A stretch of 21,752 nt of DNA, from the NCBI GenBank assembly GCA_964572225.1, contig CAZNFR010000061.1, positions 1 through 21,752 on the forward strand, given 5' to 3'. Below are positions 7,075-15,686 of this stretch, piece by piece. Under the pieces are notes generated by a model. That model saw nothing but the letters and a program-made list of their open reading frames with translations, was not told where the DNA came from and did no database searches. The translations under genes were made by a program, and so were the position numbers. Source of the stretch: CAZNFR01 sp964572225 (GTDB lineage Bacteria > Bacteroidota > Bacteroidia > Bacteroidales > GCA-2748055). Positions within the stretch are counted from its first letter, which is position 1. Every line of letters begins with the position of its first letter.

Positions 7075-7125
7075 AAAGTTTTCTTTATTTTGCGTCAAAT
7101 TTCACGACAAATCCAGAGGGACTAT

Positions 7126-7986
7126 ATGAAGCATAAAGCATTTTCTCTTATTTTGACCGCTTTGTTGTTTTGCTCATTTGCGTCACTTTCAGCCAAGAGA
7201 GAGTTGTTTCCGGAAGTCAGTAAGTGGAAGCTTAATACTGAATTTCCACTTTATACTCCGGAAAATCTTTGGGATTACATAAACGGAGCAGCAGACGGAT
7301 ACCTCAGTTTCGGTTTTCAGGATCTCCGAATGGCAGAATATAAAAAAGGATCCGCCATTATCAGGGTTGAAGTTTACCGTCATCTCAATAATTCCAATGC
7401 ATTTGGCATTTACGCCTCGGAACGGTCACCCGATTACAATTTTATACCTGTTGGAGTACAGGGCTATCTGGAAGGTAGTGTTTTGAACTTTTACAATAAG
7501 GATTTTTATGTGAAGATCCAGGCAAATTCTTCCAAATCCAAAGTTGTGGACATGATGAGGGAAATTGCCAGGCAAATTTCAGATAATATCTCCATGGACC
7601 CGGTTTCCCCCCAGGCACTAAATCTTTTTCCGGGCCAGGGCAAAGTAGCAAACCGGGAAGCCTACATAGCCTCAAATTTTCTGGGACATGAGTTTTTCAA
7701 TGAGGTATTTACTGCTGCTTACAATGTTTACAATGAAAAGTTCAGGATTTTTATTACGGAAAAAAGCAGTGAGGAAGAGTGTAGAACCTTACTTGAAAAG
7801 TATTTTGCCTTTACCGGGCAGGATCCTTCCCTGATCAGGCCCGGGGAGATGATCATTAGTGACCGCTACAACGGAACCCTTCTCATACAGTGGGATGGCA
7901 AATACATCTGGGGAGTAGTGGATACCGACAATCATGAGGTCGCAGGTAAGTACCTTAAGCTTGCCGCCTCAAGCCTGGGGTTATAA
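7126..7986 (+). CDS. Secreted protein of unknown function (DUF6599-like)
   Basis: A 286-residue protein with a Sec signal peptide at about 1-23 (MKHKAFSLILTALLFCSFAS, probable cut after 'SLSA'). The mature part contains 'ENLWDYINGAADGYLSFGFQ' and 'NNSNAFGIYASERSPDY', which resemble the conserved blocks of DUF6599, a family of uncharacterised bacterial exported proteins. The Cys at 16 is not in a proper lipobox, so a periplasmic or secreted form is more likely than a lipoprotein. The ATG at 7126 has AGAGGG just upstream; an in-frame TTG at 7072 would add 18 residues before the signal peptide and overlaps the likely promoter. It converges on proA with 7 nt between stops. No catalytic motif was recognised. 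The family call is from memory of conserved words and is moderate. Confidence 0.8.
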   Translation: MKHKAFSLILTALLFCSFASLSAKRELFPEVSKWKLNTEFPLYTPENLWDYINGAADGYLSFGFQDLRMAEYKKGSAIIRVEVYRHLNNSNAFGIYASERSPDYNFIPVGVQGYLEGSVLNFYNKDFYVKIQANSSKSKVVDMMREIARQISDNISMDPVSPQALNLFPGQGKVANREAYIASNFLGHEFFNEVFTAAYNVYNEKFRIFITEKSSEEECRTLLEKYFAFTGQDPSLIRPGEMIISDRYNGTLLIQWDGKYIWGVVDTDNHEVAGKYLKLAASSLGL

Positions 7987-7993
7987 AAAAAAT

Positions 7994-9241
7994 CTATTCC
8001 CTGATCTGTCCGTCTCCGTAAATAATATATTTGGTCGTAGTAAGCTCTTTCAAACCCATAGGCCCCCGGGCATGAAGCTTCTGTGTACTGATTCCGATCT
8101 CTGCTCCGAATCCGAATTCAAAGCCATCGGTAAACCGGGTAGAAGCATTCACATACACTGCTGCAGCATCAATCTCATTCAGAAATCGTTGGGCATGGGT
8201 ATAGTTTTCAGTAACGATGGATTCGGAATGCATACTTCCATATTTATTGATATGTTCGATGGCTTCATCCAGGGAATCAACAACCCTGGCTGAAATGATC
8301 AGATCCAGGTATTCCGTTCCCCAGTCTTCTTCTGAAGCCTCCACCGCATAATCCACCAGTTTCCTGACTCGCTCATCTCCGCGAATTTCTACATTCGCCG
8401 ACTTCAGTCTTTCGGCGATGGGGGGTAGAAGCTGCGCAGATACTTCGGAATGAATTAACAGACTTTCGGCTGCATTGCAAACCCCGGGCCTGTGAGTTTT
8501 GGAATTGAAAACAATGTCTACCGCTTTTTTCGGATCGGCCCAGACATCTATATAGACATGACAGTTTCCGACCCCCGTTTCAATGACCGGGACGGTGCTG
8601 TTCATGACCACTGTCTGAATCAGTCCGGCCCCCCCTCTGGGGATCAGCAGGTCCAGATATTCGTTGAGCTTCATAAGTCCTACCGCACTTTCTCTGGATG
8701 TATTCTGAACCAGTTGCACCGAATCTTCCGGAAGCCCGGATTCCTTCAGTGCTTTCCGTAAAATGCTGACCAGGATGTTATTGGACTCAAAGGCTTCCTT
8801 TCCCCCTCTCAGAATGACTACATTGCCGGTTTTAATACAAAGACCGAAAACATCAACGGTAACATTGGGCCTGGATTCATAGATCATTCCAATCACCCCC
8901 AGTGGAACCCTTTGTTTTCCAACCATAAGACCATTAGGCCTCCGGAACATGGATATAACTTCTCCCACTGGATCTTCCAGACTGATAAGCTGGGTAAGAC
9001 CTTCAGCGATTCCTTGTATTCTTGCCTCAGTAAGCCTGAGCCTGTCGATTATGGCACCTTTCAATTCATTTTTTTCTGCATTTTCCAGGTCCTTCCTGTT
9101 ATTTTCGAGTATATCGGGGGTCATCTCTATCAACATTTCAGCCGCTCTATGTAGCGCTTTATTTTTCTGTTCGCTGGATGCACCAGCCAGGGCTCTTGAA
9201 GCGCTTTTGGCGTTTTTCCCCAGTATTGTCAATTCTTCCAT
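7994..9241 (-). CDS. proA: Gamma-glutamyl phosphate reductase
   Basis: A 415-residue enzyme of the ALDH superfamily, of standard ProA length. It reduces gamma-glutamyl phosphate with NADPH to glutamate-5-semialdehyde, the second step of proline synthesis in the cytoplasm. The catalytic cysteine is C255 in 'THRPGVCNAAESLLIH', and 'IYESRPNVTVD' (120-130) and 'LLIPRGGAGLI' are ProA signatures. It is the last gene of the arginine-proline operon, starting 3 nt after the proB stop, so ProB and ProA, which pass on a labile intermediate, are made together. The ATG at 9241 is the only sensible start. Confidence 0.98.
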   Translation of the reverse strand: MEELTILGKNAKSASRALAGASSEQKNKALHRAAEMLIEMTPDILENNRKDLENAEKNELKGAIIDRLRLTEARIQGIAEGLTQLISLEDPVGEVISMFRRPNGLMVGKQRVPLGVIGMIYESRPNVTVDVFGLCIKTGNVVILRGGKEAFESNNILVSILRKALKESGLPEDSVQLVQNTSRESAVGLMKLNEYLDLLIPRGGAGLIQTVVMNSTVPVIETGVGNCHVYIDVWADPKKAVDIVFNSKTHRPGVCNAAESLLIHSEVSAQLLPPIAERLKSANVEIRGDERVRKLVDYAVEASEEDWGTEYLDLIISARVVDSLDEAIEHINKYGSMHSESIVTENYTHAQRFLNEIDAAAVYVNASTRFTDGFEFGFGAEIGISTQKLHARGPMGLKELTTTKYIIYGDGQIRE

Positions 9242-9244
9242 GGT

Positions 9245-10075
9245 CTAAAGTATTTTTGTTTTCTTGGTTTTGCTAAGTGAGGTTCCGGAAACAAAGTAGG
9301 TACCTACATCTTTCCCTTCAAGTACCTCATATATTATGTAAGGGTCGCTCCCGTTTGTGATCACCATATCTACATTGTTTTTTAGACAATGCCTGGCAGC
9401 CGTAAGTTTGGAGGCCATCCCCCCGGTTCCAAATGCCGAGGAATGACTGAAGATATACTTTTCAGCTTCCTCTTCCACATCCAATACTTTTGATATTAAC
9501 TTAGCCCCCGAATCCTTGTTGGGATCGCCGGTAAATACGCCGTCAATATCACTGAGTATGACAAGAAGATGCGATTCCAACAGAGCCGCAACAATGGCAG
9601 AAAGATTATCGTTATCCCCGAATTCAATTTCTTCGGTCGAAACCGTGTCGTTTTCGTTTATCACCGGGATAATACCCATGTTGATCAGCTCTTTCAGGGT
9701 ATTTTTTGCGTTGTTCCTTCTCAAAGGGTTCTCAATCCCGTCGCGCGTTAATAATACTTGTGCAACAGTTTTATTATATTCTTCGAAAAACTTATCGTAG
9801 ATTTTGATGAGTTCGGCCTGTCCAATGGCCGCCAAAGCCTGCTTGGTAATCTTGTTTTCAGGTTTTTTTTCCAATCCCATCTTTCCGGCACCGGTAGCAA
9901 TGGCTCCCGAAGAAACCAGGACAACCTCCTTACCCGAATTGTGTAAATCGGAAATAACCCGAACCAGCCTCTCTATCCTCAAAAGGTTAAGCTTTCCCCC
10001 GACATGGGTCAATGAACTCGACCCGATCTTAATCACGATTCTGTTTGCAGCCGCAAGATTTTTACGGTGTATCAT
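9245..10075 (-). CDS. proB: Glutamate 5-kinase, short form without PUA domain
   Basis: A 276-residue amino-acid kinase that phosphorylates glutamate with ATP to open proline synthesis. The phosphate-binding 'IVIKIGSSSLT' lies at 13-23 and 'VSSGAIATGAG' at 54-64. The substrate and nucleotide motifs are 'NEND' at 140-143, 'FGDNDNLSA' at 152-160 and 'SDIDGVFTGDP' at 175-185. The chain ends with the kinase domain, so the C-terminal PUA domain of E. coli ProB (367 aa) is absent. Short ProB proteins are known elsewhere and are expected to be active. The gene lies 6 nt after argH and 3 nt before proA. Feedback inhibition by proline is a family property, not visible here. Confidence 0.97.
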   Translation of the reverse strand: MIHRKNLAAANRIVIKIGSSSLTHVGGKLNLLRIERLVRVISDLHNSGKEVVLVSSGAIATGAGKMGLEKKPENKITKQALAAIGQAELIKIYDKFFEEYNKTVAQVLLTRDGIENPLRRNNAKNTLKELINMGIIPVINENDTVSTEEIEFGDNDNLSAIVAALLESHLLVILSDIDGVFTGDPNKDSGAKLISKVLDVEEEAEKYIFSHSSAFGTGGMASKLTAARHCLKNNVDMVITNGSDPYIIYEVLEGKDVGTYFVSGTSLSKTKKTKIL

Positions 10076-10081
10076 TTCCGC

Positions 10082-11422
10082 TTAGTTAAATTTCTGAATA
10101 AATCTTTCCCTGAAGCCTAAATATTGTTCTTTATTGAAACCCTGAATAATATGGTCTAGTTTTTCTTCAATTAAAGAATTCGATAAATTATTAATACTAC
10201 CTGTATGTGAAGTGCTTATGTTTGAAGAGCCCGAATACTCTCCCTTTGCAATTTCCTCGGCAATTTGTTGATAAGCCTCCCGGTAAGGAACTCCCTTCAT
10301 CACTAATTCGTTCATTCGGTCCACGCTACCGATATGGCGGTATGCCTCATTGTCGAGAATATCTTTTTCTATTTCGAGTTCCCCGGAAAGAAACAGGGTC
10401 ATCGACAGGCAATTCTTAAGAGTATCGATGGCCGGAAAGGTAATCTCCTTAAGGATCTGAAAATCTCTGTGATAACCCGAAGGGAGATTGCCGGTGAGCT
10501 GTTGAATCTGAGCCGGGGCTGAAAGAAGAAGATTGCATCTGGCCCTGATCAGTTCGGCCACATCGGGGTTTTTCTTGTGTGGCATAATGGAAGAACCGGT
10601 GGTAAAATGATCATGAAGCTTAACAAATCCAAAATTTTGTCCTGAAAATAAAACCAAGTCATGATTGAACCGGGAAAGACTGGATGCAAGAGATGCAATT
10701 CCATTTAACAGAAACCATTCGGATTTCCCACGGGAAAACTGGGCATCGATGGAATTAACATGCAGATTATTAAACTCCAGTAAGCGGGTAGTCAGCTCCC
10801 TGTCTATGGGGAACCCGGAACCATATCCGGCAGCGGAGCCAAGTGGATTCAGGTTCACGAAATCAAAAGCCGCCTTAAGCATATAGAGATCCTCTGTAAT
10901 GGATTCGGCATGGGCTGCAAACCAAAGTCCGAAAGAAGAGGGCATTGCCACCTGCATGTGGGTATAGCCAGGCATGGCCAGATCCCGGTATTCTTCACTC
11001 AGATTGAGAAAACGACGAATTACGGTTTCCGAAAGCTCAAGGATATGAATGATTTCCTCCCTGTAAAAAAGTTTAAGGTCGGTCATTACCTGATCATTCC
11101 TGGAACGGGCCGTATGGATTTTCTTCCCCGGATCACCCAACTCTTCAGTCAGCAAAGATTCAATGCAGGAATGGATGTCTTCATACTTTTCATCAATCAG
11201 AAAACCGGGCTCTGAAACAAGAAAATATAGCTTAACGAGAGATTTTAACAGGGCTTCCTTTTCCCTGGCAGAAATAAGTCCGGTTTTTTCAAGCATGATC
11301 ACATGGGCCATCGATGCAATAATATCAAATGGAGCCAGAGTACGATCAAAATCCCGGTCATTGCCCACCGTGAAATCCATAACAAGCGCCTCGGTTTTGA
11401 TTCCTTTATCCCAAAGTTTCAT
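10082..11422 (-). CDS. argH: Argininosuccinate lyase
   Basis: A 446-residue member of the fumarase/aspartase superfamily that splits argininosuccinate into arginine and fumarate, the last step of arginine synthesis. The superfamily signature 'GSSIMPHKKNP' lies at 276-286, 'ARSRNDQV' at 105-112 and the catalytic-His region 'GYTHMQVAMP' at 152-161. The usual length is about 445-460. Its ATG lies inside the end of argE (17-nt overlap), which implies translational coupling. proB follows after 6 nt. Confidence 0.98.
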   Translation of the reverse strand: MKLWDKGIKTEALVMDFTVGNDRDFDRTLAPFDIIASMAHVIMLEKTGLISAREKEALLKSLVKLYFLVSEPGFLIDEKYEDIHSCIESLLTEELGDPGKKIHTARSRNDQVMTDLKLFYREEIIHILELSETVIRRFLNLSEEYRDLAMPGYTHMQVAMPSSFGLWFAAHAESITEDLYMLKAAFDFVNLNPLGSAAGYGSGFPIDRELTTRLLEFNNLHVNSIDAQFSRGKSEWFLLNGIASLASSLSRFNHDLVLFSGQNFGFVKLHDHFTTGSSIMPHKKNPDVAELIRARCNLLLSAPAQIQQLTGNLPSGYHRDFQILKEITFPAIDTLKNCLSMTLFLSGELEIEKDILDNEAYRHIGSVDRMNELVMKGVPYREAYQQIAEEIAKGEYSGSSNISTSHTGSINNLSNSLIEEKLDHIIQGFNKEQYLGFRERFIQKFN

Positions 11423-12509
11423 GATCCGTGAGAGTGTTTTGAGAATTAGTTACAAATTTGAAATCCTTTAACAAATTGAATAATAATTCTATAGCCTTAT
11501 ATATTTCAATTTTTTCTATATATTCATCGGGTTTGTGTGACAGTTCGCTAAGGCCCGGACCGATTTTAACCGAAGGAGAGGAAATCAGGGCCTGATCAGA
11601 CATTGTTTTGGAACCGAAAAGTTCAATTCCCAGGCTTTGTGCTTTCAAAACCAGAGGATGATCGGGGGCAATGGATGAGGGTTTTAGCCTTAGGGATCGG
11701 GGATTCACCTCTGAATTTAGGTGTCCGCGAATAATATCCACGATTTCTTCATTGCTGTAATTCTCCTGGGTGCGCACATCAATTACAAATGAGCAGGTAT
11801 CGGGTATCACGTTATGCTGGATGCCGCCCTGAACCATGGTGACTTCCAATTCCACATCTCCCAGGAGTTCAGATCTTTTCTCAAATTTTAATTCCCTGAT
11901 CTTTCGGATGTCCTCCATTGCCATATAGATGGCATTGATTCCATTCTTATGGGCTACATGTCCTGCTTTTCCCCCCGACTTACAGTCAATTACGATAAGT
12001 CCGCGCTCACATAGTGACATTTTCAGGCTGGTAGGTTCCCCAACAAGAGCGAGATCGATGGGGGGTAGTTCCCGGAGTACCGATGAAATTCCTTTCTGAC
12101 CCGAGATTTCTTCTTCCGCGGAAATAAGCAGAGACAGATTGTAGTTTTCTTGTACCCTGGATAAAAGTTCAAAGCAGGTAATCATGCTTACCAGACTGCC
12201 TCCGGCATCGCTGCTGCCCAAGCCGTAAATACGGCCCTCATGTTCTTCGGGCAGAAATGGATCCCGGGTCCAGCCTTCAGCCGGCTTAACCGTATCGCAA
12301 TGCGAATTCAGCAGGATCCAGGGCAGTGATGCGGATACCTCCGAAAGGACCCATACATTGTTATGTTTACGATGAACCTCAAATCCTCTTTTCTTCAACC
12401 ATGACTGAATGAAATCGGCTACATGATCTTCCTGCCGGCTGATGGAAGGGATACTGATGATCTGTTTTAACAGGGAAACTGCGATATTATGGGATTCCTG
12501 GTGAGTCAT
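11406..12509 (-). CDS. argE: M20-family N-acyl-ornithine/citrulline deacylase (ArgE-like)
   Basis: A 367-residue zinc-dependent M20 peptidase-family enzyme. Metal and catalytic residues are visible: H70 and D72 in 'NSHCDTV', D101 in 'GLGSSDAGGS', E132/E133 in 'SAEEEISG', E158 in 'VGEPT' and a C-terminal His in 'ELSHKPDEY'. In enterobacteria ArgE deacetylates N-acetylornithine. In Bacteroidota that use acylornithine transcarbamylase, the related enzyme releases citrulline from the N-acyl form. Its place before argH and after argG/proC supports an arginine role over DapE or LysK, but the exact substrate depends on the missing transcarbamylase gene. It overlaps proC by 4 nt (ATGA) and argH by 17 nt. 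Confidence 0.9.
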   Translation of the reverse strand: MTHQESHNIAVSLLKQIISIPSISRQEDHVADFIQSWLKKRGFEVHRKHNNVWVLSEVSASLPWILLNSHCDTVKPAEGWTRDPFLPEEHEGRIYGLGSSDAGGSLVSMITCFELLSRVQENYNLSLLISAEEEISGQKGISSVLRELPPIDLALVGEPTSLKMSLCERGLIVIDCKSGGKAGHVAHKNGINAIYMAMEDIRKIRELKFEKRSELLGDVELEVTMVQGGIQHNVIPDTCSFVIDVRTQENYSNEEIVDIIRGHLNSEVNPRSLRLKPSSIAPDHPLVLKAQSLGIELFGSKTMSDQALISSPSVKIGPGLSELSHKPDEYIEKIEIYKAIELLFNLLKDFKFVTNSQNTLTDHETLG

Positions 12510-13309
12510 TTTACTTTGCTGATCTCATTGTATGAGGTTACGATTCCTTTGATCAGGGCAGAACTAAGTCCATTATGTTCCATTTCATTTAATCCTGCGA
12601 TGGTACATCCCATAGGGGTGGTTACCTTATCTATCTCGGTTTCGGGATGATTGCCGGATTCAAGCAAAAGCTTACTGGCACCCTTGGCAGTTTGTGCTGC
12701 GATTAGCTGGGCTTCTGCTGCGTGAAACCCTACCTGAATTCCTCCCTGGGACGCAGCCCTGATATACCTCATAAAAAAGGCAACCCCGCAGGCCGCAAGG
12801 ATGGTTGCTCCGCCCATAAGCCTTTCAGGAATATCGAGGACCTTCCCACACAGGGACATAAGCTCAGAAATCTCTCCAAGTGCTTGATTGTCCTCCTTTA
12901 ACGCCGAAAGGCAGGTCATGGATTCGCCCACTCCCACTGCGGTATTAGGCATGGCAAGTATAACCGGGGATTGATTCCCGGCCATTTCTTTTATTTCGGA
13001 AATTCCATAGGCCGTTACTACCGACACCAGAATTTTCTCAGGTGTGAGGACAGATACTATTTCTTCAAGCACGGTTTTCAGCTGCTTGGGAAGAATGGTG
13101 AGGAAGATGATATCGGCATGAGAGGCTGCTTCTCTGTTATCGGTTCCAGTTAGGGCTCCGGCCGATTCGAAAGATGAGAGGTATTCTTTCCTTCTGCGGG
13201 TTACGGTAAAACGGGAAGGGGCTATTCCTCCGTATTCAGTCAGCCCTTTAAAAATGGCCGAACCAATGTTTCCGCCTCCGAGGATGGCAATTTTTTTCTC
13301 TTTAATCAT
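12506..13309 (-). CDS. proC: Pyrroline-5-carboxylate reductase
   Basis: A 267-residue NAD(P)H-dependent enzyme that reduces pyrroline-5-carboxylate to proline, the last step of proline synthesis. The dinucleotide-binding GGGNIG lies at 11-16, 'AMPNTAVGVGESMT' is the conserved middle block, and the C-terminal family signature appears as 'KVTTPMGCTIAGLNEMEH'. Length is normal. Its start overlaps the end of argG by 8 nt and its stop overlaps the argE start by 4 nt, so it is firmly inside the arginine operon. With proB and proA in the same transcript, the operon holds a complete glutamate-to-proline route. Confidence 0.97.
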   Translation of the reverse strand: MIKEKKIAILGGGNIGSAIFKGLTEYGGIAPSRFTVTRRRKEYLSSFESAGALTGTDNREAASHADIIFLTILPKQLKTVLEEIVSVLTPEKILVSVVTAYGISEIKEMAGNQSPVILAMPNTAVGVGESMTCLSALKEDNQALGEISELMSLCGKVLDIPERLMGGATILAACGVAFFMRYIRAASQGGIQVGFHAAEAQLIAAQTAKGASKLLLESGNHPETEIDKVTTPMGCTIAGLNEMEHNGLSSALIKGIVTSYNEISKVK

Positions 13310-14507
13310 GGTAATTATTTTTTTCTTCTTGATTTACATAATGGAATATCCTGGATGCGTTCGACATAATGCGGGTAAAGCCCTTAACATCGCTTGCAGA
13401 CCAGCTGAGGTTTTCCTCCCCGTAACGGGCAAACTCCGGATTCATCAGATCATGCCTGCTTTTTATTCCTTCGATGGTGAAGTGATAGGGTTTCAGTGTA
13501 AGGTATACCTCCCCGTTTACATACCGCTGAGAATGCTCCAGGAATCTTTCAATGTCACGCATTACCGGTTCCGTAAACTGGGCCTCATGAACAAACATTC
13601 CATACCAGTTCCCCAGCTGCTCCTTCCAATATTGTTGCCATTTGGTAAGTACATGCTTTTCAAGACTGAAATGCGAGTCGATGATGATGCGGGCAGCGGC
13701 GGCCTGAAAACCCACTCTTCCCTTAATCCCAATGATGGTTTCACCTGTGTGGATATCCCTTCCAATGCCATAGGGAGAGGCATAGGCATCCAGTCTTTGT
13801 ATCAATTCTACAGGATTTTCAAAACCGGACCCATTCAGCTTTACCGGTTCTCCTTTTACAAACTCCAGAAGGATTGGCAATGGATCCTTCTTTTCAGCCA
13901 TTACCGGCCAGGCCTGCTCGGGAAGTGATTTCTCTGAACCCAGGGTTTCTTTGCCTCCCACACTGGTGCCCCACAGTCCCTGATTTACCGAGTACTCCGA
14001 TGAGCTCGCCCGGTATTCAAGCTTACGATCCTTCAGGTAACTGACTTCCTCCTGACGGCTTATTCCCAGGTCCCTGATAGGCGCAATCAGGTTTATCTCC
14101 GGAGAAAGAATCATGGAAAGGGATTCGAAGCGGACCTGATCGTTGCCCGCTCCGGTAGACCCATGGGCAAGGTTTTCAATCTTATGGTTCCTTGCATATT
14201 CAATCACCTTCATGGCCTGAAAAGCCCTTTCTGAACTGACTGAAAGTGGATAATTCCGGTTTCGTAAAACATTACCGAAAATGAGATAGCGTATGCATTC
14301 ACGGTAGTAATCCTTAGCTGCATCGATTGCGGTATGCCTGCTGCATCCAAAATACTTTGCGCTCTTTTCAATTTCAACCAGTTCTTCAGCACTAAAGCCC
14401 CCGGTGTTCACCACTAGGGTATGAACCTCATACCCCTGATCGGTCAGGTAACGCGTGCAAAAAGAAGTATCGAGTCCGCCGCTGTATGCCAGAACGACTT
14501 GCTTCAT
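13302..14507 (-). CDS. argG: Argininosuccinate synthase
   Basis: A 401-residue enzyme that joins citrulline and aspartate using ATP to form argininosuccinate. The PP-loop SGGLDTS lies at 9-15 of the chain starting at the ATG at 14507, which has AAGGA at a suitable distance upstream. The frame runs on to a TTG at 14537, but the added MNNRKRKEKL does not belong to the family N-terminus, which normally begins just before the PP-loop. Further family blocks are 'HGSTGAGNDQVRFE' and 'SVNQGLWGTSVGG'. It follows the GNAT gene by 43 nt and overlaps proC by 8 nt. Bacteroidota operons usually place argC after argG; here proC follows directly. Confidence 0.97.
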   Translation of the reverse strand: MKQVVLAYSGGLDTSFCTRYLTDQGYEVHTLVVNTGGFSAEELVEIEKSAKYFGCSRHTAIDAAKDYYRECIRYLIFGNVLRNRNYPLSVSSERAFQAMKVIEYARNHKIENLAHGSTGAGNDQVRFESLSMILSPEINLIAPIRDLGISRQEEVSYLKDRKLEYRASSSEYSVNQGLWGTSVGGKETLGSEKSLPEQAWPVMAEKKDPLPILLEFVKGEPVKLNGSGFENPVELIQRLDAYASPYGIGRDIHTGETIIGIKGRVGFQAAAARIIIDSHFSLEKHVLTKWQQYWKEQLGNWYGMFVHEAQFTEPVMRDIERFLEHSQRYVNGEVYLTLKPYHFTIEGIKSRHDLMNPEFARYGEENLSWSASDVKGFTRIMSNASRIFHYVNQEEKNNYHD

Positions 14508-14550
14508 TAGTTTTTCCTTTCTTTTTCGATTATTCAATGAGGGAATTTGA

Positions 14551-15138
14551 CTACTCTATCCTGATTCTTGCAGATCTTTCCTGATTTTTCTGTGCCAAAT
14601 CTTCCGGATTTTCAGGTGACTTAACCATTCCTGTGCACAGGCAGTGGGTTCTCCGGGTACGGACCAGAATATCGTAGTACGGACAGGTCTCACAGCCTTT
14701 CCAAAACTCATCGTCATCGGTAAGTTCTGAAAATGTGACCGGACGATACCCAAGATCAGAATTGATTTTCATTACCGCAAGACTTGTGGTGAGACCAAAT
14801 AGCCTGGCACCGGGGAACAGCTCAAAAGAAAGATTCATAGCCCTCTCCTTGATTGCTTTTGCCAAGCCGTTGCCCCGGTATTCCTCGGAAATGACAAGAC
14901 CCGAATTCGCCACGAATTTATTATGTCCCCAGGATTCAATATAACAAAATCCGGCCCAATGATTGGTTTCTGTAACCGCGATAACCGCTTTTTTCTGAAG
15001 TATCTTTTCCCGAATATATTCGGCAGATCTAATGGCAATACCTGTCCCTTTCTCCTGCGAGGCCCTAAAGATCGCATCAACAATTGCTTCCACATGCACA
15101 AGATCAGATATTCCGGCATTTCTCACTACAAATTTCAT
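14551..15138 (-). CDS. GNAT acetyltransferase, likely N-acylglutamate synthase of the arginine pathway
   Basis: A 195-residue GNAT-fold protein. The acyl-CoA phosphate-binding turn is 'YRGNGLAKAI' with RGNGLA at 88-93. The C-terminal part has a cysteine group C149, C152, C166 and C168 ('KGCETCPYY', 'HCLCTGM') that could bind metal. Its position between argR and argG, and the need for an enzyme that acylates glutamate, suggest that it performs the first step of arginine synthesis in place of classical ArgA or ArgJ. A GNAT protein at the same place in Bacteroides arginine clusters has been linked to this role by genetics, as I recall. Whether it uses acetyl- or succinyl-CoA cannot be seen. The ATG at 15138 follows argR by 54 nt. 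Confidence 0.85.
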   Translation of the reverse strand: MKFVVRNAGISDLVHVEAIVDAIFRASQEKGTGIAIRSAEYIREKILQKKAVIAVTETNHWAGFCYIESWGHNKFVANSGLVISEEYRGNGLAKAIKERAMNLSFELFPGARLFGLTTSLAVMKINSDLGYRPVTFSELTDDDEFWKGCETCPYYDILVRTRRTHCLCTGMVKSPENPEDLAQKNQERSARIRIE

Positions 15139-15192
15139 AGTTCATTCTTTATACCCCCTTTTTAAACTTGCGCGAAGAGGGTGGATACATTT

Positions 15193-15666
15193 TCAAATTC
15201 GTTTGGTTAAAATGTTAGGGATCATCCTGGAAAGCTGATCGTAAATATCTTCTCTCCGAGCTCCATCCCTGGGAATCAACATAATGGTATCGTCACCGGC
15301 AATGGTGCCTGCCAATTCCATGATGTTCATATTATCAATGGCAAAGGCGATACTGCTGGCATAGCCTGGCATGGTACGTATGATGCCCAGTCCCTGCGCA
15401 AACTCAATCGTTAATAAACCCTCGACCAGAAACCCGGAAAACGGTGTCTGGGGAGAATGCTCCGCATCCTGAAGATGATATACCGAGCCTTTATCAGCAT
15501 CATGAACCTTTGATACCCTCAGATATTTCAGATCCCGGGACAAGGTTGCCTGTGTCATGGAAAAACCCTTATCTTTGAGGCGGTTAAGGAGTTCGTCCTG
15601 ACTTGCAATTTTCTCACTGTTAATGAGTTTGCGGATTTCCAGTAGACGTTCACTTTTGTTTTTCAT
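15193..15666 (-). CDS. argR: Arginine repressor
   Basis: A 157-residue ArgR of usual length from the ATG at 15666. The N-terminal winged helix covers about 1-65 with 'SMTQATLSRDLKYL' (36-49) as recognition helix; SRD is the family hallmark. The C-terminal domain makes the hexamer and binds arginine through 'GTIAGDDTIML' (D125, D126). The frame also extends to an upstream start at 15720, but those 18 residues lie across the promoter and the ARG boxes. It is the first gene of the leftward arginine-proline operon and is divergent from carB. The two ARG-box-like sites at its start indicate that it represses its own operon when arginine is plentiful. Confidence 0.96.
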   Translation of the reverse strand: MKNKSERLLEIRKLINSEKIASQDELLNRLKDKGFSMTQATLSRDLKYLRVSKVHDADKGSVYHLQDAEHSPQTPFSGFLVEGLLTIEFAQGLGIIRTMPGYASSIAFAIDNMNIMELAGTIAGDDTIMLIPRDGARREDIYDQLSRMIPNILTKRI

Positions 15667-15679
15667 GAATAAATATACG
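15666..15679. promoter_or_regulatory. ARG-box-like site 1, overlapping the argR start
   Basis: TGAATAAATATACG fits the ARG-box core TGnATwwwwATnCA at all but the last base. It overlaps the first base of the argR ATG on the opposite strand. Its centre is 21 bp from site 2, the same two-turn spacing as paired ARG boxes bound by one ArgR hexamer in E. coli. The consensus is from E. coli and its validity in Bacteroidota is inferred. Confidence 0.55.
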
Positions 15680-15686
15680 TTTGTCC

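Noticed and set aside
13254..13928. 224-codon open frame on the plus strand
   Set aside because: It lies antisense to the well-supported argG and proC genes and has no recognisable family sequence.
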